Shown here in pieces: positions 1-8,107 of a stretch of DNA of 64,000 bases. The notes below the pieces were generated by a model that did no database searches, had not been told where the DNA came from, and worked only from the letters and a program-made list of their open reading frames with translations. Positions within the stretch are counted from its first letter, which is position 1, and every line of letters starts with the position of its first letter. Made by a program: the position numbers and the translations under genes. Source of the DNA: Arthrobacter roseus (lineage in GTDB: Bacteria; Actinomycetota; Actinomycetes; Actinomycetales; Micrococcaceae); NCBI RefSeq assembly GCF_016907875.1, contig NZ_JAFBCU010000001.1, positions 2,914,001 through 2,978,000 on the forward strand, written 5' to 3'.

Positions 1-221
1 CCGATGACCGTAACCGTGAACCCCCGTTTTGCCAGTTCCTCCGCGAACGGTTTAGCCGCAGCGGCCAAGGGGCTCTTCCCAGCTTGAAAGACTTCCGGAT
101 TTTGGGTGCTGATTTCGACGTCTTTGCCGTCCGCCAGAATGGTGCCCGACGAGACGCGCTGCTCGCCGGATTCATCCGGCGGCTCCACCAGTTCGAAGGT
201 CATATCGATGTGCAATTTCAT
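1..221 (-). CDS. hypothetical protein, 3' end outside window
   Basis: An open frame starts with ATG at 221 on the minus strand and runs off the left edge of the window, giving about 73 visible residues that begin MKLHIDMTFELVEPPDESGE. The visible part is acidic and has no signal peptide, membrane segment or motif that I recognise. It lies 12 bp downstream of the stop of the small gene at 233-496 on the same strand, so the two are probably co-transcribed. Function is unknown. It is called a gene because the frame stays open, the start is plausible and codon use matches its neighbours. Confidence 0.55.
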   Translation of the reverse strand, partial: MKLHIDMTFELVEPPDESGEQRVSSGTILADGKDVEISTQNPEVFQAGKSPLAAAAKPFAEELAKRGFTVTVI

Positions 222-232
222 GGCAGAGCTTC

Positions 233-496
233 TTAGTTGCGCAGCTTATCGGAGCCAGCAGCCTCGTCATCGCTGGTGGTCACCCGAAGCGTACCGTTGA
301 GCTTCCACACTGCTCGGGGAGCATCCGGTCCAATATCGCGGGGTACCTCCACGGTCATGTCCACGAAGCTGTAATTAACAGCCGCTCCGCGCCCTGTCAG
401 GTAGGACCACATCTTCTCACCGAGATCAGCCCAATCGCTGATGTCGTGGAACTCTCCCGAGGTGTTGGGGGCCATGTTCTGCGTGCTCTCTGACAT
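233..496 (-). CDS. small conserved-looking hypothetical protein (87 aa)
   Basis: A frame of 87 codons starting MSESTQNMAPNTSGEF. The ATG at 496 is preferred over an upstream one at 517 because GAGGAG lies 8 nt before it. The product is soluble and acidic, rich in Asp and Trp (FHDISDWADLGEKMWSYLTG), with a beta-like second half (VDMTVEVPRDIG). I do not recognise a family. It sits directly upstream of the partial gene at 1-221 on the same strand and likely shares its transcript. The short protein at 233-496 and its neighbour could form a two-gene unit of unknown role. Confidence 0.6.
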   Translation of the reverse strand: MSESTQNMAPNTSGEFHDISDWADLGEKMWSYLTGRGAAVNYSFVDMTVEVPRDIGPDAPRAVWKLNGTLRVTTSDDEAAGSDKLRN

Positions 497-605
497 AACG
501 TAATCTCCTCTTGGCAAGCTATGCGTTGTACCTCATGTAGTAGCTCAAGAGTAACCGCAGAACCCTTTACAGAATAGGGGCGCGCCCGGGCCTGGAGCTG
601 CGGAG

Positions 606-1307
606 CTACTTATCCATTTCAAAAGCCGACGACGGCAGCTCTGATTCATCGGAAGCCATGGCCTGGACAATTCGGGCGGCGACGTCGTCGGGCGATTTCC
701 CTTCAGCAAGCGTTGGCGCCTCCCCTGAAATTGCCCTGGTCACCAGTCCAGTTTCAGTATGTGGAGGACGCACATCAAGGACACGGATTTTGTAGCGCCG
801 GAGCTCTGCTGAAAGAGCCGTACTGAAAGCGGTGAGAGCAGCCTTGCTGGCCGAGTAGACGGCCATGTTTTTCATAGGCTTCTCTGCAACGATGGCGCTG
901 AGGTGCACGACCACGGCACCAGCGTTGAGGACAGGGGGCAGACTTCTCATGAGGCGCATGGGCGCGATGAGATTCAAAAGCATGATCTCATCGATGACAT
1001 CATCGTCGGCGCTGGTGATAGGGCCAAAAGCAACTACACCGACAGCGTAGACAACCCCATCCAGACGGCGGTCGTCCGCGGAGGCAGCTTCGACAATTTT
1101 TGACGGTCCGTCCGGAAGGCTGAGGTCGGAGGTGACAGTTGTTGTCACCGCATCGCCCAGTTCGGCTGCAAGCTTATCCAGCTTGTCCTGATTCCGGCCG
1201 GACAGAGTGAGCTGCGCTCCCTCTTCCGCCAAGCGTCGGGCGATGGCACTACCCAAACCACCAGTAGCGCCAACAACGAGAATATGGCTGTCGTGAAGTT
1301 GTGTCAT
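606..1307 (-). CDS. SDR family NAD(P)-dependent oxidoreductase
   Basis: A 233-residue classical short-chain dehydrogenase/reductase, the usual length for the family. The N-terminal cofactor loop GATGGLGS is at residues 13-20, and SGRNQDK after beta-strand 2 suggests NADP(H) preference because of the Arg. The catalytic region contains HLSAIV and the YSASK motif (Tyr and Lys) near residue 150. The C-terminus RPPHTETGLVTRAI matches the substrate-loop region of the family. The substrate cannot be told from sequence. It is flanked upstream by the broken HNH/Excalibur gene and belongs to the left core flank rather than to the island. Confidence 0.88.
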   Translation of the reverse strand: MTQLHDSHILVVGATGGLGSAIARRLAEEGAQLTLSGRNQDKLDKLAAELGDAVTTTVTSDLSLPDGPSKIVEAASADDRRLDGVVYAVGVVAFGPITSADDDVIDEIMLLNLIAPMRLMRSLPPVLNAGAVVVHLSAIVAEKPMKNMAVYSASKAALTAFSTALSAELRRYKIRVLDVRPPHTETGLVTRAISGEAPTLAEGKSPDDVAARIVQAMASDESELPSSAFEMDK

Positions 1308-1389
1308 TTCTGTAGCCTACCAACCGAGCTTCTCCTCGGAGTGGCTTTAACGGGTGCGGCTTTAACGGACCCGTTCAAAAGCGATAGCG

Positions 1390-1770
1390 CTACTCGCAGG
1401 CAACGCCGTCGCCGTCGCGGTCCAGATGCGTACCGTAGCCCAATTGCCCCACATAGATCGGAGCCGCGCCCGCAGCACGGACGGCTGAACAGTTGGGGTA
1501 ATAGGCTGCGGGAGCTGGCACGGGGGCAGGGGCAGGAGGAGCGGCTTCCTGAACCGGCGCCGGTGCAGGCTCTTGAACGGGTGCAGGGGCCGGCTCTTGA
1601 ACGGGCGCTGGGGCGGGTGAGACCTGATTGGTGGGCGCCATGGTGTCCGGGCAGTTCGTCAGAATCCGCGCCATCGCATCGTGCTCGGCCTGCGTCACCC
1701 ACAGCCGATACGTAGCCTTGACGGAGATCTGCCGTGCAACATACATGCAGCGGTACGAGCCGTTTGGTGG
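1390..1770 (-). pseudogene. C-terminal half of HNH (DUF1524)/Excalibur-domain protein
   Basis: From 1770 down, the minus strand reads in frame EPPNGSYRCMYVARQISVKA, then LWVTQAEHDAMARIL and a Cys. This is the C-terminal end of the GmrSD/DUF1524 HNH-nuclease-like domain. A Pro-Ala linker follows, and then an Excalibur calcium-binding domain ending in DRDGDGVACE with its paired cysteines. The N-terminal part is missing because the reading frame enters an ISL3-family terminus at 1771. The missing start of such a protein (membrane segments, PTPTP linker, first part of DUF1524) is present at 44.74-45.40 kb on the same strand, so this is probably one half of a split gene. ATG at 1746 is not the original start. 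Confidence 0.8.
1546..1617 (-). repeat. three 24-bp in-gene repeats encoding PAPAPVQE
   Basis: Three consecutive 24-bp units encode PAPAPVQE in the linker between the DUF1524 end and the Excalibur domain. The unit is a Pro/Ala spacer typical of surface-exposed actinobacterial proteins and is prone to copy-number change. Confidence 0.85.
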
Positions 1771-3200
1771 CTCTTCACGGTTGGTGGTGAATCCGGGGTT
1801 CGTGTCGTAGCAAAGTAAGGGCCCGTGGCCCTGTTGAGATGGATGTGTCTAGCATTCTTCTCAAGTCAGGAACCACGAGCCTTGAATCAGCCTACCCAGT
1901 CGTGCCCGGATGCGGCGACGACACTCTTCAATCTGCCCGGCTACCGAATCGTCACCGCCGTTATGAACGGTGACGGTATCCGTGTTGTCACGGTCGCCTC
2001 GGACTTCCCGCCGGGCTGCCCTGGCTGCGGTGTGATTTCCGATCGGGTGCATTCGCGCCGGATCCAGCGGGTTCGTGACATCCTCGTCGCCGGGCCGGTG
2101 AGCGTGTGGTGGGCCAAGCGCCGGTTCTTCTGTGACGAACCTGCCTGCACCCGGAAGACCTTTGCCGAGTCGACTCCGCAGATGCCCCGCTTCGCCCGGT
2201 CTACGGCCAGACTCAAGGACACGCTCAAAGACGCCGTCGTCTCCTCCGGTAGGGCGGCCAGCGAGGTCGCGGCCGCGTTCGGGGTGTCTTGGTGGCTGGT
2301 CAACGCGGTCGTACTCGCCGCAGCCGCGGCCCTGCCGCCAGCGGACTCACTGAGGGCTACAAGGCTAGGTATCGATGAACATCGCTACCGATCCGTGCGC
2401 TGGCTCCAAGACCAGCAGAGCAAGAAGTGGACCCGGTATGAGCCCTGGATGTCGATTCCGGCCAGGTACTGGGCATCGTGAACAGCCGCGACAGCCACGG
2501 CGTCGGGGCTTGGCTCAAGTCCCGACCCGCCGCCTGGCTGGCCGGCATCGAAACGGTCGGGATCGACCCTTCGGCGGCGTTCCGCAAAGCCTTGCGCGAG
2601 AACCTTCCCGATGCCGCCGTCTCAGTGGATCACTTCCACCTCGTCTTGCTGGCCAATGACATGCTCACCGGGGTCCGCCAGCGCGTCGCCCGGGAGCAAC
2701 ACGGGCGCCGCGGCCTGAAAACGGACAAGGCCTGGGCCCACAGGCGGTTGCTGCTGCGCGGCTACGACACGCTCTCCGACGCCGGCAAGAAACGACTCGA
2801 TGATGTCTTCGCCACCGATGATCCGACCCAGGAACTCGCCGCCGCCTGGGGAGTGAAGGAAGCACTGCGACTGATGCTTTCCAGTAGCAATCCAGCCAGC
2901 GTCCAAGAGCGAAAAGAGTTCTTTGAGCGCCAGGTCAAGTCGGCGGCGATGATGGAAACTGATCGGCTGCTGACCACCGTGACCAAGTGGTGGCCAGAGA
3001 TCCAAACACTGCTCGACACCCGGGTCACCACGGCGAAAGTCGAGGCAGCCAACACGATGATCAAAAACATCAAACGGATTGCTCGAGGGTTCCGCAATCC
3101 GACCAATTACCAATCACGTATCCTATTGAGAAGTGCCGCCCGGACGGTGGCATGAAATTCATCTCAACGGGCCGGAATTCACCACGAAACGCGAAGAGCC
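1771..3200 (+). mobile_element. ISL3-family insertion sequence (inactive copy)
   Basis: The left end starts GGCTCTTCACGGTTGGTGG at 1771. The reverse complement of the right end starts GGCTCTTCGCGTTTCGTGG, with the outer base at 3200. Both continue with gtgaatcc/gtgaattcc and a GTTGAGATG block near 1834 and 3160. The resulting length of 1430 bp and the GGCTCTTC tips fit the ISL3 family. The 8 bp outside the ends (CGTTTGGT and GGCTTAGG) are not duplicates, so DNA next to one end has been lost or rearranged. The left tip lies exactly where the HNH gene frame breaks. Confidence 0.75.
1825..3155 (+). pseudogene. ISL3-family transposase, frameshifted
   Basis: The first frame (1825-2481) has the zinc-binding start (CPGCG, then a CDEPACT pair), the helix-turn-helix and the first catalytic Asp in LGIDEHRYRS. 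The second frame (2478-3155) carries the second Asp in VGIDPSAAFRKAL and the catalytic Glu in KVEAANTMIKNIKRIARG. The reading frame changes near 2450, where the expected stretch after RYEPWM is shortened and VDSGQVLGIVNSRD is only readable in the other frame. A small deletion therefore removed a few codons and shifted the frame, leaving no intact transposase. The true start may be a non-ATG codon slightly upstream of the CPDAATTLFNLPGYR region. Confidence 0.8.
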
Positions 3201-3328
3201 GGCTTAGGGGAAAGCGAAACCGCCCCCAGAAGCTGCGACTAACCGCCATTCGTGTGGCTAATAACTGCACCGCAATTTTGACTCAAGCGTCACCTCCACG
3301 GTCGGATACGAGTTGCTTTTCGCCAGTG
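3201..3328. other. short unannotated spacer
   Basis: The 128 bp between the ISL3 right end and the stop of the reductase gene hold no frame or hairpin that I can support. They do not continue the HNH gene that breaks at the left ISL3 end. Confidence 0.5.
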
Positions 3329-4681
3329 TCAGATCATTGACCCTAAATCCGACCCGATTGAGGGGTAGGTGGCGGTGGTCGATTTCAGTTGACGGGTGGT
3401 AAGGCCGTGTTTTATGGCCAGGCTGATGGTGTTAGCGAGTTCAGCGTACCCGGCTCCGAACAGGTGCGCGCCGACGATGCGGTCGTTTGCTTTATTGATT
3501 AGGATTTTGGTCGCACCGGCGGTTTCACCGATCCGGTAGTTCGAGTACCACCGGCTGGTGTCGGTGTAGCGGACCTCCACGTCCAGGCCGCTGTCCCGGG
3601 CCTCGTGCTCGAGCATGCCGAGACGGACGAGTTCGGGGATCGTGAAGACTGCTGTCGGAATGGCGGCGTAGTCCGGAACCGTGGAACCGGATTTGAGCAT
3701 GTTGGACGCGGCAACTTTCGCTTCGATCACGGCCACCGGCGTCAGCGGCATCCCTAAAGTGTCAGCGGAATCACCCGCTGCGTAGACACCAGGGTTCGTC
3801 GTGCTTTGCAGGTGGCCAGCGACATCAATACCATTTTCGCCATACGCCACGTGGCCTGCTTCGAGGTTCAACCGGGACAGGTCCGGGACCCGCCCGGCGC
3901 CGTGAACGACGAGATCCGCATCAATCGTCGCCGAACTGCCGTCCTTATCGATGTGTACCCGGTATCCGGAACCGGTCTTCACGACGCTGGTGATGCTTGT
4001 GCCGCGCTGGACTTCGATTCCGGCGTCCGAGCCGCGGTCAATCAGCAGGTCGACAAGATCCGCGTCGAATGCCTGCAGCGGCCGCGCCCCACGATCAACA
4101 ATGACGGGGGAGCTTCCCGCACGGGCGGCGATGTGGGCGAACTCGAAGGAGACGAAACCGCCGCCCACGAAAACGATCCGGGAAGGAAGGCTCTCAAGGT
4201 TCAGGAAGTCGGTGCTATCAATCAAGTGCTCCTCGCCCGGGAAGTCGAGAGGCCGGGGCGTGGCACCGGTTGCGATCAGGACCTTCGGCGCCTCGTATGT
4301 TGCGCCGGAAATTTCCACTTGTGTGGGACCGGTGAAAGTCGCCGTACCGTGCAGAGTGTCCACGCCGTGTGCGCGCAAGTCATCTTCCATGCTCTGCGGC
4401 ACGGGATCAGTGAAACCGTGTTTGTGCTCCATCAGTTCGCCCCAATTGACCGACAGACCGTCGTCGTTCACGCCCTTGCCGCGCATCAGCCGGGCGCCCT
4501 CCACCACCTCGGCGGCGCGCCGCAGGATCTTCTTCGGGTCACATCCGCGCAGAGCACATGTACCACCGTAGGGAAGTGCATCAATGATCGCGACACGCCA
4601 CCCTGCCGAGGAGCATTTCGTCGCCGCAGCGATACCGGCCATCCCGGCACCAATCACCAGCAGATCGTAGTTGTCAGTCAT
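3329..4681 (-). CDS. FAD-dependent disulfide reductase (glutathione/mercuric reductase-like)
   Basis: A 450-residue pyridine nucleotide-disulfide oxidoreductase of class I. It has the FAD-binding GAGMAGIAAA near residue 12, the redox-active disulfide GGTCALRGCDPKK (Cys-X4-Cys) near residue 40, the second FAD motif YAAGDSADT, an NAD(P) fold GGGFVSFEFAHIAARAG, and a C-terminal dimer domain ending TYPSIGSDLGSMI. It lacks an N-terminal HMA domain and the vicinal C-terminal Cys pair of true MerA, so the substrate may be a low-molecular-weight disulfide or a metal. It follows a thioredoxin-like gene on the same strand with a 133-bp gap. Both lie behind a MerR-type promoter divergent from a broken merR gene, which points to metal or thiol stress. 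Confidence 0.85.
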   Translation of the reverse strand: MTDNYDLLVIGAGMAGIAAATKCSSAGWRVAIIDALPYGGTCALRGCDPKKILRRAAEVVEGARLMRGKGVNDDGLSVNWGELMEHKHGFTDPVPQSMEDDLRAHGVDTLHGTATFTGPTQVEISGATYEAPKVLIATGATPRPLDFPGEEHLIDSTDFLNLESLPSRIVFVGGGFVSFEFAHIAARAGSSPVIVDRGARPLQAFDADLVDLLIDRGSDAGIEVQRGTSITSVVKTGSGYRVHIDKDGSSATIDADLVVHGAGRVPDLSRLNLEAGHVAYGENGIDVAGHLQSTTNPGVYAAGDSADTLGMPLTPVAVIEAKVAASNMLKSGSTVPDYAAIPTAVFTIPELVRLGMLEHEARDSGLDVEVRYTDTSRWYSNYRIGETAGATKILINKANDRIVGAHLFGAGYAELANTISLAIKHGLTTRQLKSTTATYPSIGSDLGSMI

Positions 4682-4814
4682 CTCAAACTCTCTTTCTTAT
4701 AGGCATCTTCTCGTGCCTGCACCTGTGGCGACTGCCGATAGAAGCAGCGGCGACGAGGAGCAGTCGGCATCATCGCCGACCATCCGCGGTTCGACATCGT
4801 TAGTCCTCGGGCAC

Positions 4815-5114
4815 TCAACCGATGGGCAGGGTTGCCCTCAACTGCTCGATGGTGGGCGCGCCCGCAGGCCCCTCTTGAGTCATGTACCTGCGGCATGCCA
4901 GCCCCACCGGCGTGGACGCATCAGCGAACACATCAATCCCATTGATCAGGATGCTTGGGGAACCGTGGAAGCCCACGCGCTCGGCCTCGTCCGCCGTGTC
5001 GACCCTCTGACGTGTCACAACGATGTCGGAATGTTCCGCGGCGAGGACCATGAGCCGCTCGTCGGCGACTTTCCAGTTCGGGCAGCCGTCAAAGTACTGC
5101 AACGTGATATCCAT
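4815..5114 (-). CDS. thioredoxin-like (DGCPNW) family protein
   Basis: A 99-residue thioredoxin-fold protein starting MDITLQYFDGCPNW, with a single Cys in the active-site loop instead of CXXC. It also has the cis-Pro-like stretch FHGSPSILINGIDVF near residues 49-63. Proteins of this type are often next to MerR regulators and mercury or organomercury genes, which is known of the family. The gene is the first of a two-gene unit with the disulfide reductase at 3329-4681. Transcription would start only a few bases before the ATG at 5114, so the mRNA could be nearly leaderless. Confidence 0.8.
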   Translation of the reverse strand: MDITLQYFDGCPNWKVADERLMVLAAEHSDIVVTRQRVDTADEAERVGFHGSPSILINGIDVFADASTPVGLACRRYMTQEGPAGAPTIEQLRATLPIG

Positions 5115-5121
5115 ACTTACG

Positions 5122-5153
5122 ACCCTAAACCTTGCAGTTCGCTACAAGGTCAA
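5122..5153 (-). promoter_or_regulatory. MerR-type promoter with dyad in a long spacer
   Basis: On the minus strand TTGACC (5148-5153) is a -35 box and TTAGGG/TAGGGT (5122-5128) a -10 box, separated by 19-20 bp, the long spacer typical of MerR-activated promoters. The spacer holds the dyad CCTTGTAGCGAACTGCAAGG (5130-5149), with arms CCTTG and CAAGG. It drives the thioredoxin-like/reductase unit. The divergent regulator is inactivated, so the promoter probably stays weak or depends on another MerR protein. Confidence 0.7.
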
Positions 5154-5282
5154 GGGGTAGAGTGGAACGGTGCTCATCGGGGAAGTCGCCGCTATCACCG
5201 GCGTAGACAGTCAAACCATCCGGTTCTACGAACGCCACGGCCTGCTGCTGGAGCCTCGTCGTGAGCCCAACGGGTACCGAAG

Positions 5283-5287
5283 CTAAG
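5283..5287. repeat. target-site duplication CTAAG, left copy
   Basis: CTAAG flanks the IS1380-family element on the left and is repeated exactly at 6957-6961. Five bases fit the short duplications of this family and mark a simple transposition into the merR gene. Confidence 0.8.
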
Positions 5288-6956
5288 CCTTGATCCACCG
5301 ATAGGTTTCTGAGGTTGCTCGGCGGTTTAAACACGAAATGCCCGTCTTTTCAGGGAAAATTGGACTTACCACAGCTCAAGTTTCTCGAAAATGAAGGACA
5401 TCTCGTAGATGCTAGTTTCCCATACCCCTGCCGCGGTGTCAGCTTCCTTTAACGAGGAGAACCTTGTGTCCGGGACCGGGCTGGTTCCGGTGATGCGTCT
5501 AGCCCAGAATGCGGGCTTGCACGAACTGGTCGATGAGTGGTTAAGCGTGCCCACGGACAAGGGCGCCAACGCCGGATTGAAGGTCGCAGCTTTGGTGGCG
5601 GGCATGGTCGCCGGGGCTGATTCCATTGATGACATGGCCGTGTTGCGCCATGGCGGAATGAAGAAGATTTTCACGGGCTGTTACGCTCCTTCAACGCTGG
5701 GTTCATTCCTGCGCGCGTTCACGTTTGGGCATGTGCGTCAGCTCGACGCGGTCGCTTCCCGTCTCCTGGTGAACCTGGCCAAGGCGGCACCCCTGTTGGG
5801 CACACCGTCCGGGGAGGACTTCATTTTTATCGATGTTGACGACACCATCGTGGAGGTTCATGGGTATCAGAAGCAGGGCTCCAGCTACGGGTACTCCGGA
5901 GTTCGTGGGCTCAACGCCGTCCTGGCCACCGCTTCCACGAAGGACACGGCCCCGGTGATCATCGGCCAACGCTTGCGTAAGGGGGCCGCGAATTCGGCCC
6001 GCGGCGCTAAACGCTTCGTCACGGACGCACTGGCCACCCTCAAACGCACCAACGTGGCAGGGAAGATGTTGTGTCGTTTTGATTCCGCCTACTATGGCCA
6101 CGCCACAGTCAGTGCCGCCGTGGCTGGTGGGGCCGACGTTTCCGTGACGGTGCGCATGGACCCGGCCATCAAACGCGCCATCACCGCCATCGAGGAGACT
6201 GCGTGGGCGCCGATCCAGTACACGAACGCGGTCTTTGATGAGGCCACCAGTGCCTGGGTGTCCGCGGCGGAAGTCGCCGAAGTGGAGTTCACCGCGTTCT
6301 CCTCGCGGAAGAAGGCCGAGAGGATCACCGGGCGCCTGGTGGTACGCCGGATTCCTGAACTGAATCCCAAAGCCACCGATGGCCAGCCCACCTTGTTCGA
6401 CACGCACCGATACCACGCGTTCTTCACCACCGTCCCGGCCGGAACGCTCGGCACGGTCGAGGCCGACAAAACTCACCGTAAACACGCACAAATCGAGCAA
6501 GTCAACGCCGATATGAAGGACAGCGCCCTGGCTCACCTGCCCTCGGGGAAGTTCGCAGCGAATTCGGCCTGGCTGGTCGCTGCGGTGATGGCTTACAACC
6601 TCACCCGGGCTGCCGGGGTCTTGGCCAAAGGGACCTTCGCCAAAGCCCGGACCGGAACGATCCGGCGAAAGCTCATCAATGTCCCGGCCCGCATCGCCTC
6701 CAGCGCACGAAGAATATGCCTCCACCTACCCGAGGCATGGCCCTGGCAAACAGCCTGGGAGCAGCTCTTTGCCGCGACCCACGCGCCACCGCAAACGGCA
6801 TAAAACCCATCCACCCAGCCGAAACCCGGCCCAACGAAGAACCCAAAACGTGGAACACCAACGGCAGCAAGGCCACCCGATCGTCCCTGCCCAAAAGCAC
6901 AAAATCAAGCAAATCCTCGAATCAGCACGCACCCGAACCGGATCGGTGGATCAAGG
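5288..6956 (+). mobile_element. IS1380-family insertion sequence, apparently intact
   Basis: The element is 1669 bp long. Its terminal inverted repeats are CCTTGATCCACCGAT at 5288 and its exact complement ending at 6956. It carries one full-length transposase gene and is flanked by CTAAG on both sides. Intact ends, intact transposase and perfect duplications suggest a recent insertion compared with the decayed elements elsewhere in the window. Confidence 0.88.
5409..6803 (+). CDS. IS1380-family transposase
   Basis: A 464-residue DDE transposase. The first Asp region is FIFIDVDDTIVEVHG, followed by GYSGVRGLNAVLATAS. The second acidic region is MLCRFDSAYYG, and the C-terminal region IEQVNADMKDSALAHLPSG carries late acidic residues. 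MVAGADSIDDMAVLRHGGM near the N-terminus is typical of the family. Length is normal and no frameshift is visible. The ATG at 5409 is taken as the start, with AAGGAC some 12 nt upstream. The other frames over this gene are shadows. Confidence 0.9.
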   Translation: MLVSHTPAAVSASFNEENLVSGTGLVPVMRLAQNAGLHELVDEWLSVPTDKGANAGLKVAALVAGMVAGADSIDDMAVLRHGGMKKIFTGCYAPSTLGSFLRAFTFGHVRQLDAVASRLLVNLAKAAPLLGTPSGEDFIFIDVDDTIVEVHGYQKQGSSYGYSGVRGLNAVLATASTKDTAPVIIGQRLRKGAANSARGAKRFVTDALATLKRTNVAGKMLCRFDSAYYGHATVSAAVAGGADVSVTVRMDPAIKRAITAIEETAWAPIQYTNAVFDEATSAWVSAAEVAEVEFTAFSSRKKAERITGRLVVRRIPELNPKATDGQPTLFDTHRYHAFFTTVPAGTLGTVEADKTHRKHAQIEQVNADMKDSALAHLPSGKFAANSAWLVAAVMAYNLTRAAGVLAKGTFAKARTGTIRRKLINVPARIASSARRICLHLPEAWPWQTAWEQLFAATHAPPQTA

Positions 6957-6961
6957 CTAAG
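6957..6961. repeat. target-site duplication CTAAG, right copy
   Basis: Exact partner of the copy at 5283-5287. In the rejoined merR frame this pentamer contributes the TAA stop codon. Confidence 0.8.
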
Positions 6962-7200
6962 ACAACGCCATCATCGGCCGATTGCAGTTCATCCGCGCCG
7001 CCCAAGCCTACGCCCACGTCTCACTCCTGCTGGAACAAAAACTCGTCGACGTCCGGGCACGTCAACGCGAACTCGCCACCCTGGCAACGGAACTTCAGGG
7101 GCTCATCAAAACCAGTCACGCCCTCGACCCAGCCGACTGCACCGGCACAGACATCTGCCACATCATCGCAACGCCGAAAAGGGCCGGACACGGTATGTAA

Positions 7201-7406
7201 TACGCCTAATCCTCGCCATAAAGCTCCCGGAGAAACCGGTCACTCAGCGATGCAGGTCACCGGGTACGCAGTTCTGTGGATAAGCCTGCAGCTACCTCCA
7301 GGGGCGTCCGGGCAACCCAAGGTGGGCTGTAACGGGTGGTGAGCGGTGATCCAAACTATTCAAATGAGACACTTATCCCTGGTGGACGTCGCTCCAAAGC
7401 ATGCGG
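7201..7406. other. spacer without gene
   Basis: About 200 bp between the end of the merR remnant and a terminator hairpin. No supported reading frame or repeat was seen. Confidence 0.4.
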
Positions 7407-7433
7407 GCCCCTGCCGGGACGGGCGGCAGGGGC
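7407..7433 (-). terminator. strong hairpin downstream of the peroxidase-like gene
   Basis: GCCCCTGCCG at 7407-7416 pairs perfectly with CGGCAGGGGC at 7424-7433 around a 7-nt loop. It lies 18 bp past the stop of the gene at 7451 and probably ends that transcript, although no long T run follows. Confidence 0.65.
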
Positions 7434-7450
7434 ACACCTGTTGCGAGTGT

Positions 7451-7993
7451 TTAGAGACCTGGGGCTGCCGGGATGTCCAGGTCTGTTTCCACGAGGTGAT
7501 TGAAGTAGTTGGTGAACAGGTTCAGGGTCACATGGGTGGAGAGCTCCGTGAGTTCAGTATCGGTCCATCCGGCGTCAAGGCCGGCTTGCCACGCGCTATC
7601 CTTCACTGCTCCCTTGTTGGCTGTTGCCTGCCGCGCCAGTTCCAGCAGTGCCGCGAGTTTGTCATCGAAATCGATCTGGCCTTTTCGGATGGCGATCGTC
7701 TGGTCCTCGGTGAGGCCGGCGGCTTTGGCTCCCATGGTGTGGGCGGACTGGCAGTAGGTGCATTCGTCCACATTGCCGACGGCCAGTGCGATGGCTTCCC
7801 GGGTGCGGGCATCGAAGGTCCCGTAATCACCGATGACCTGTTGGAGGGCCACATAGGACTGCAGGACAACGGGTGAGTGGGCCATGGCACCGTGGATGTT
7901 GAGGACTTTCCCAAACTGCTCCTTAAAAGCACCGAGCTCGTTACGGCTCTCTTCAGGGGCGGTATCAGGAGTGTGGACGGTAATACGTGACAT
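7451..7993 (-). CDS. carboxymuconolactone decarboxylase / AhpD-like family protein
   Basis: A 180-residue CMD-domain protein (MSRITVHTPDTAPEES). The core has ECTYCQSAHTMGAKAAGLTE, that is, a Cys-X2-Cys followed by His, the catalytic layout of AhpD-type alkylhydroperoxidases. Such proteins reduce peroxides or act on small carbonyl substrates; the exact substrate is not visible. ATG at 7993 is preferred over one at 8011 because it begins the conserved part. Upstream, a TATAAA -10 box (8032-8038) and a half-conserved copy of the putative Crp-type operator (centre near 8062) suggest control by the nearby regulator at 8108-8908. Confidence 0.85.
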   Translation of the reverse strand: MSRITVHTPDTAPEESRNELGAFKEQFGKVLNIHGAMAHSPVVLQSYVALQQVIGDYGTFDARTREAIALAVGNVDECTYCQSAHTMGAKAAGLTEDQTIAIRKGQIDFDDKLAALLELARQATANKGAVKDSAWQAGLDAGWTDTELTELSTHVTLNLFTNYFNHLVETDLDIPAAPGL

Positions 7994-8031
7994 GCGTGTT
8001 TCTTCTTTCATCGGGGTTTCTGGTGTGGAAA

Positions 8032-8070
8032 TTTATAGGAGCACCTGACAGCGGTTCTGCATCACGGTCA
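8032..8070 (-). promoter_or_regulatory. putative promoter with degenerate Crp-type half site
   Basis: On the minus strand a TATAAA -10 box (8032-8038) lies about 27 bp from the centre of GTTCTGCATCACGGTCA (8054-8070, plus-strand reading). The first half matches the operator seen at 9447 and 16587, and the second half is poorly conserved. The spacing is the same as in the two better copies. Confidence 0.4.
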
Positions 8071-8107
8071 GGGCGTGGACGTACCACGGGTCGAGCACGG
8101 AAATGCG

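Larger units (their letters stand above)
5170..7200 (+). pseudogene. merR-family regulator, interrupted by an IS1380-family element
   Basis: The 5' part (5170-5286, GTG start) encodes MLIGEVAAITGVDSQTIRFY followed by ERHGLLLEPRREPNGYRS, the winged-helix DNA-binding half of a MerR protein. The 3' part resumes in the same frame after the insertion (from 6962) and encodes DNAIIGRLQFIRAAQAYAHV, a dimer helix, and a C-terminal metal-loop-like segment with DCTGTDICHIIATP. Removing the IS and one copy of its 5-bp target duplication leaves a TAA where Tyr is expected after RS. About 20 residues expected between RAAQ and HV are also absent. The gene therefore looks broken in three ways. Confidence 0.8.

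Noticed and set aside
5703-6725. Minus-strand 340-codon frame over the IS1380 transposase
   Set aside because: It is a shadow of the transposase gene (Gly/Arg/His-rich translation, no family signature); the plus-strand DDE protein explains the region.
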